From contig JAKSUM010000025.1 of NCBI GenBank assembly GCA_024409025.1, forward strand, positions 1 through 9,527: 9,527 nt of DNA, in the 5' to 3' direction. The translations under genes were made by a program, and so were the position numbers. The first letter of the stretch is position 1. The number at the start of each line of letters is the position of its first letter. Positions 5,655 through 9,527 of this stretch are shown one piece after another. Source of the stretch: a bacterium (GTDB lineage: Bacteria; Vulcanimicrobiota; CADAWZ01). The notes beneath the pieces were generated by a model. It did not search any database, had not been told where the DNA came from, and saw only the letters and a program-made list of their open reading frames with translations.

Positions 5655-6083
5655 TTGGAAGTCAGAATTATAAGCGATCCGATGAAAGCGGATACGCGCA
5701 GGAGAGAAATAAAGACCTCCTCGAAGCGCGAGGTAACAAAAATATCCGAAATATATGTCTGCCTGGCAGCCATAATGCTTATAGGCATAATGCTGTTAGG
5801 CGGAATATATACAAATATATGCGCCAAAAACGTGCAGTCCCAGTATCGACTGGAAGATCTAAGAGAAGAAAAGGCTAAGCTTGAAAAGGAAAGGCTAAGC
5901 CTCAGGCTTGAAGTAAACAAGCTCAGCTCCCTCGAGAGAATAGAAAAAATAGCGGAGAAGGAGCTTGGGATGGCGCATCCTGCAAACAGATACATACTTG
6001 ATATGAGGAACCACTCAGTCCTTCAGGCATCGCTGACGGACATCGCTGCAGCAGACTCAGGCCTTGACGGTTCCCGCGAATAG
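5655..6083 (+). CDS. ftsL: Cell division protein FtsL-like (septum formation initiator family)
   Basis: 142 residues with a type II bitopic layout: a basic cytoplasmic N-terminus (about 1-32), one membrane helix (about 33-55, rich in Ile/Leu/Met/Gly), a charged coiled coil of Leu/Glu/Lys repeats (about 60-92), then SSLERIEKIAEKELGMAHP (91-109). The motif R..IA...LGM..P is the usual C-terminal mark of FtsL. Known role: FtsL with its DivIC/FtsB partner scaffolds and activates the septal synthase. Its position between rsmH and a penicillin-binding protein gene is the standard ftsL slot, which supports the call although sequence conservation in this family is low. The last 30 or so residues after the LGM motif form an extra polar tail. 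Start TTG at 5655 is chosen from the GGAGGGG six bases upstream; starting at the ATG at 5682 would remove nine residues without touching any domain. Confidence 0.9.
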   Translation: MEVRIISDPMKADTRRREIKTSSKREVTKISEIYVCLAAIMLIGIMLLGGIYTNICAKNVQSQYRLEDLREEKAKLEKERLSLRLEVNKLSSLERIEKIAEKELGMAHPANRYILDMRNHSVLQASLTDIAAADSGLDGSRE

Positions 6084-6210
6084 CAGACGAGAAAACGACA
6101 TGAAAAGTCTAAACAATCGGCTCCCGCTTGAAGGCGGAGATAATCAGGCTGTTTTCAGACAGGAATAACTTACCTGAGCTGGAGACGGCTTTTTATTTTT
6201 TTATGTAAAC
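6084..6210 (+). other. ftsL-ftsI leader region with a possible 22-codon ORF
   Basis: The 127 bases between the two genes are long for this cluster. They contain an open frame ATG 6100 to TAA 6168 (22 aa, MKSLNNRLPLEGGDNQ...) with only a weak upstream GACGAG. After it come mutually exclusive short pairings (CTGT/ACAG around 6149-6162 versus CAGG/CCTG around 6160-6176) and then the terminator-like hairpin. An ATG directly followed by TAA occurs at 6203-6208. I match nothing here to a known riboswitch class. Confidence 0.3.
6177..6203 (+). terminator. Terminator-like hairpin just before the penicillin-binding protein gene
   Basis: AGCTG (6177-6181) pairs with CGGCT (6186-6190), including one G-U pair, around a GAGA (GNRA-type) tetraloop. 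TTTTATTTTTTTA follows directly. The stem is short, so it would be a weak terminator. It lies inside an apparent operon, seven bases before the next start codon, so partial termination or attenuation is possible. Confidence 0.5.
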
Positions 6211-8058
6211 ATGTTCAGAGAAAACAGAAAAATATCATCAGAAGAAACAGAGCGGCACCGCGGCAAATCTGCAAACGAGACGGCGGCAGACGCATTCGGC
6301 TGGAAAAAGAAGGTCCGAAAAAGAATAAAGGGCGTCTGTCTTTTCATGCTTATATTCATATTCGTGCCGTTAATGGCAAAGCTTGCATGGATGCAGTCAG
6401 TCGAACATGAAAAATATGTAAAATATGCAAAAGGGCAGCATAACGGAAATAATACAATACCTGCAATAAGGGGCGCAATAACAGACAGAAAATATGTGGT
6501 ACTTGCAAACAGCATATCCCTCCCCACCGTACAGGCAAACCCGTCAATAGTGAAGGACAAGGAAAGGGCATCACTTCTTCTTTCCCAGATTCTTGAATGC
6601 CCTCAGGATATAATACGCGCAAAGCTGAGCATTCCGGGCACCTTTACATACATACAGAGAAAAGTCAGCGATGACAAGGCAGAGAAGATAAAAAAGCTCA
6701 AGGACGCAGGAGAGCTCTATGGAGTCGACGTCGTTCCCGAGCCGACAGGCAAGAGATTTTATCCGAAGGGTAACCTCGGAGCCCACATAATAGGCATAAC
6801 AGGACTGGACGATCAGGGACTTGACGGAATAGAGGCGGTAATGGATCCGTATCTTGCAGGAAAGCCGGGATCAATCCGTTCCGAAATCAGCAGGGATAAC
6901 GTGACGATCCCGGGAGGCATATCGGCAATAACCCCTGCAGAGCCGGGTAAAAACATAGTGCTGACCATAGATGAAAGCGTGCAGTACATTGTTGAGAATT
7001 CCCTGCGCAAGGCGGTCAAGGCATACGGCGCAGAAAGCGGCTCTGTGCTTGTAATGGATGCGAAGACAGGAGAAATCCTTGCTCTTGCAAATATGCCCGA
7101 CTATAAATCAACGGATCCGAAATCAAAAGAATATATGATGCTGACAAGGAACAAATGCGTTACGGACGCATACGAGCCAGGCTCGACATTCAAGGTCGTA
7201 CTGGCGGCGGCAGCCCTTGACAGCGGCAAGGTCAACATAAACGACCAGATCCCCTGCGGCGACATAGTAATGGTTGACGGATGGGATCTGCATAACGCAA
7301 ACGACGGGTTCGGAGGGAACGCAACAGAAACGATAACCGACATTATCGCCTACTCGTTCAATACAGGCTCGGTCCATATAGGTCTAAGGATGGGGCTCAA
7401 AATCTACTACGGATACATAAAGGCCTTCGGCTTCGGAGACGTTACCGGAATAGAGCTCCCAGGAGAGACCGAAGGAATACTTCCGGCAATGGAAGACATA
7501 AAAAAAATCGATCTTGCGACCATGTCGTACGGACAGAGCATATCCGTAACGCCTCTCCAGATTGTGTCAGCCGTACAGGGGACAATAAACAACGGGGAGC
7601 AGATGAGGCCAACCATAATCAGACAGATACTCGATCAGGACGGAAATATAATAAAGGATTTCAAACCTGAAATAAAATCAAGGCCGATTAACAGCGAGAC
7701 GTCATTCCTTATGAACAAAATCATGAGAAACGTAATAGAGAACGGAACAGGCAAGCATGCAAAGATTCCAGGCTATCTGGCAGGAGGCAAATCCGGAACC
7801 GCAAACATATGCGAGAACGGAGTATACCAGAAAGGCATGTACAATGCTTCCTTTGTCGGATATGCTCCGGCTGAAGATCCAAAATTCGTCATGATAGTAA
7901 AAATCGAGAAGCCAAAGGGAACCATATGGGGAGGAAGCGTGGCAGGCCCCATATTCTCCGAAATAGGCAGAGAAATACTCTGGGCCCTCGGAATACCTCC
8001 ATCATTCCCTAACGAAATAAATAAAATGGCGGGCGAACAGCAAGAAAAAACGAACTAA
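6211..8058 (+). CDS. ftsI: Class B penicillin-binding protein, septal transpeptidase (FtsI/PBP2 type)
   Basis: 615 residues. Order: polar, basic cytoplasmic N-terminus (about 1-40), one membrane anchor (about 41-61), a dimerisation or pedestal domain beginning IPAIRGAITDR (83-93), then the transpeptidase domain. The three catalytic motifs are intact: STFK with nucleophile Ser325 (after YEPG), SFN at 382-384, and KSGT at 527-530. Known role: cross-links peptidoglycan stem peptides at the septum together with a SEDS glycosyltransferase and FtsL/DivIC; it is the target of beta-lactams. No PASTA domain follows the transpeptidase domain, unlike typical Bacillus PBP2B and SpoVD, so sporulation or division use cannot be decided from domains. 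The ATG at 6211 has no Shine-Dalgarno; the bases before it are the T-run of a hairpin. The next Met lies inside the membrane helix, so a later ATG is unlikely. murE follows after 16 bases. Confidence 0.93.
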   Translation: MFRENRKISSEETERHRGKSANETAADAFGWKKKVRKRIKGVCLFMLIFIFVPLMAKLAWMQSVEHEKYVKYAKGQHNGNNTIPAIRGAITDRKYVVLANSISLPTVQANPSIVKDKERASLLLSQILECPQDIIRAKLSIPGTFTYIQRKVSDDKAEKIKKLKDAGELYGVDVVPEPTGKRFYPKGNLGAHIIGITGLDDQGLDGIEAVMDPYLAGKPGSIRSEISRDNVTIPGGISAITPAEPGKNIVLTIDESVQYIVENSLRKAVKAYGAESGSVLVMDAKTGEILALANMPDYKSTDPKSKEYMMLTRNKCVTDAYEPGSTFKVVLAAAALDSGKVNINDQIPCGDIVMVDGWDLHNANDGFGGNATETITDIIAYSFNTGSVHIGLRMGLKIYYGYIKAFGFGDVTGIELPGETEGILPAMEDIKKIDLATMSYGQSISVTPLQIVSAVQGTINNGEQMRPTIIRQILDQDGNIIKDFKPEIKSRPINSETSFLMNKIMRNVIENGTGKHAKIPGYLAGGKSGTANICENGVYQKGMYNASFVGYAPAEDPKFVMIVKIEKPKGTIWGGSVAGPIFSEIGREILWALGIPPSFPNEINKMAGEQQEKTN

Positions 8059-8074
8059 AGACAGGATTAAATAC

Positions 8075-9527
8075 ATGAAGATAATCAAGATAGCCGAACA
8101 GATAAAAAATGCTGTATTTACAGGAAACAGGGATTTGGAAATAACATCAGTAACATGCGATTCGAGAGAAGCCGGAGAAGGCTCGCTCTTTTTCTGTATA
8201 AAGGGATTCAAGGCAGACGGGCACAAATTCGCGAAAAAGGCATACGAAGAAGGAGCAAGAGCCTTCTGCATTTCGGACAATGCCGAAGGCGTGAATGGTG
8301 CCGAGGCAATAATCCTGTCAGACGATACAAGAAGGGCTTATGCCGAAGCATCTGCTGCATTTTACGGTCATCCTGCGGAAAAAATGACAGTGACAGGAGT
8401 TACAGGAACAAACGGGAAAACAACCGTAACCTTCATGATCGATTATATAATATCAAAATCCGGTAAAAAGTCAGGACTTATAGGGACGCTGTGCTCAAAA
8501 TACGGAGACAGGACAATAACATCCTCGGTAACGACTCCCGATGCAAAGACCCTTCATAAAACATTTGCGGATATGACGGAAAACGGGGTCGAAAGCGTTG
8601 TATTCGAGGTATCATCCCATTCCCTCAGCCTTGACAGGGTATACGGGATAAAATTTGACGCAGCCGTATTCACAAACCTTACTCAGGATCATCTTGATTT
8701 TCATAAGGATTTCAACGATTACTTTGCAGCAAAATCAAAACTGTTCAAATATCTGAAGGAAGACGGATACGCAATAGTAAACGCGGACGATCCCTATGGA
8801 AAAAAGATAGCCGCAGAATCTAAAGGAAGAGTCATAACCTACGGAACATGCGACTGCGACTTCAGGGCATCGGACATAGACGTAAGAAGAGACGGAATAA
8901 CGTACACGCTCACTTACGGAAAGACTTCCGCAAAGGTTGAGCTCGGAATATCAGGCAACTTCAATGTTCACAACTCTATGGCGGCTATAGCCACATGCAG
9001 CGCTCTGGGAATAAGCCCGGAGGAATCGTCAAGAATACTCAGAGGCTTCGGAGGCGTCAAAGGCAGATTCGAGCTTGTCAAATGCGGACAGGAATTTGCA
9101 GTCGCAGTAGACTATGCCCACACTCCGGACGGTCTTGAAAACGTTCTCAAAACAGCCCAGAAAATAACTGACGGAAAAGTAATAGCGGTATTCGGATGCG
9201 GAGGAGACAGAGACAGGACAAAAAGACCGATAATGGGAAGAATAGCCGCAGAATTTGCAGATCTTCCAATAATAACATCGGACAATCCAAGAACGGAAGA
9301 ACCCGAATCCATTATATCCGAAATAGAAAAAGGCATGCCTGAAGGTAAAAAATACCTTAAAGAGGCTGACAGAAGGAAAGCCATTTTCCTTGCTCTGGAT
9401 AAGGCCGAAAAAGGCGATACGGTGGTAATAGCCGGAAAAGGCCATGAAAATTACCAGATATTCAAAAACGAGACAATACACTTTGACGATGCAGAGACTG
9501 CAAGAGAATACTTCAGCGGCAGGAAAT
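8075..9527 (+). CDS. murE: UDP-MurNAc-L-Ala-D-Glu:meso-DAP ligase (3' end at window edge)
   Basis: 484 residues are visible and the frame is still open at the window end; the last base is T, so the stop codon may begin exactly there. MurE adds the third stem-peptide residue to UDP-MurNAc-L-Ala-D-Glu using ATP in the cytoplasm. Domains and motifs: N-terminal UMP-binding domain with VTCDSRE (26-32); P-loop GVTGTNGKTT (108-117); VTTPD (152-156); FTNLTQDHLDFH (199-210); YFAAKSKLF (216-224) with Lys220 as the likely carbamylated lysine; GCGGDRDRTKRPIMG (374-388); and the amino-acid specificity motif DNPR (403-406), which marks meso-diaminopimelate-adding enzymes rather than lysine-adding ones. GKGHENYQ (455-462) is the conserved C-terminal motif. 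The ATG is eight bases after AGGA and 16 bases after the penicillin-binding protein stop, so the two are surely co-transcribed. murF or mraY would be expected next, off-window. Confidence 0.97.
   Translation, partial: MKIIKIAEQIKNAVFTGNRDLEITSVTCDSREAGEGSLFFCIKGFKADGHKFAKKAYEEGARAFCISDNAEGVNGAEAIILSDDTRRAYAEASAAFYGHPAEKMTVTGVTGTNGKTTVTFMIDYIISKSGKKSGLIGTLCSKYGDRTITSSVTTPDAKTLHKTFADMTENGVESVVFEVSSHSLSLDRVYGIKFDAAVFTNLTQDHLDFHKDFNDYFAAKSKLFKYLKEDGYAIVNADDPYGKKIAAESKGRVITYGTCDCDFRASDIDVRRDGITYTLTYGKTSAKVELGISGNFNVHNSMAAIATCSALGISPEESSRILRGFGGVKGRFELVKCGQEFAVAVDYAHTPDGLENVLKTAQKITDGKVIAVFGCGGDRDRTKRPIMGRIAAEFADLPIITSDNPRTEEPESIISEIEKGMPEGKKYLKEADRRKAIFLALDKAEKGDTVVIAGKGHENYQIFKNETIHFDDAETAREYFSGRK

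Noticed and set aside
9029..9481. 150-codon - strand ORF near the right end
   Set aside because: It is a shadow of murE, whose motifs run continuously through this stretch on the + strand.
1..9527. CRISPR arrays, tRNA/rRNA genes, insertion sequences, attachment sites
   Set aside because: I read both strands and saw no regularly spaced repeats, no tRNA cloverleaf or rRNA signature, no transposase motifs and no flanking repeats.

Overview
The window looks like a chromosomal core region from a Gram-positive anaerobe of the class Clostridia. Four things point there: a division and cell-wall (dcw) cluster in Firmicutes order, a MurE ligase with the meso-diaminopimelate signature DNPR, a rel-dtd pair of the kind common in Firmicutes, and a six-cysteine SCIFF-type peptide gene, a family known mainly from Clostridia. 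Coding sequence uses ATA for Ile and AGA/AGG for Arg very heavily. I cannot name the genus; a relative of Clostridiales Family XIII (Anaerovoracaceae) is only a guess.

Layout. (1) 1-1958, + strand: the 3' two thirds of a bifunctional (p)ppGpp synthetase/hydrolase gene (rel; the window cuts off its HD hydrolase end), with dtd (D-aminoacyl-tRNA deacylase) joined to it by a TAATG stop/start overlap. Both end at a strong bidirectional terminator (1958-1990). (2) 2001-4336, - strand: four genes read leftward. In transcription order they are an unrecognised 311-aa protein with an acidic tail, a hypoxanthine phosphoribosyltransferase-like protein whose active-site signatures are badly eroded, a 95-aa Cys/His-rich protein, and scfA, the SCIFF peptide precursor. 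The 295 bases between the last two hold hairpins, a palindrome and mutually overlapping tiny ORFs. (3) 4337-4643: an AT-rich divergent promoter region. (4) 4644-9527, + strand: rsmH, ftsL, ftsI-type penicillin-binding protein, murE (cut off at or just before its stop codon). mraZ, the usual first gene of this cluster, is absent from its normal place.

How it fits together. The right half supplies septal peptidoglycan synthesis: FtsL as a divisome scaffold, the PBP as transpeptidase, MurE making the UDP-MurNAc-tripeptide, and RsmH modifying 16S rRNA. The left half handles the stringent response and proofreading of mischarged tRNA. Between them lies a four-gene leftward island that is the least ordinary part. 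It contains a SCIFF precursor without its radical-SAM maturase next to it, an HPRT-fold protein that may no longer be a phosphoribosyltransferase, and two proteins I do not recognise. A terminator-like hairpin sits directly in front of the penicillin-binding protein gene, which itself has no visible ribosome binding site; that suggests attenuation inside the dcw operon.
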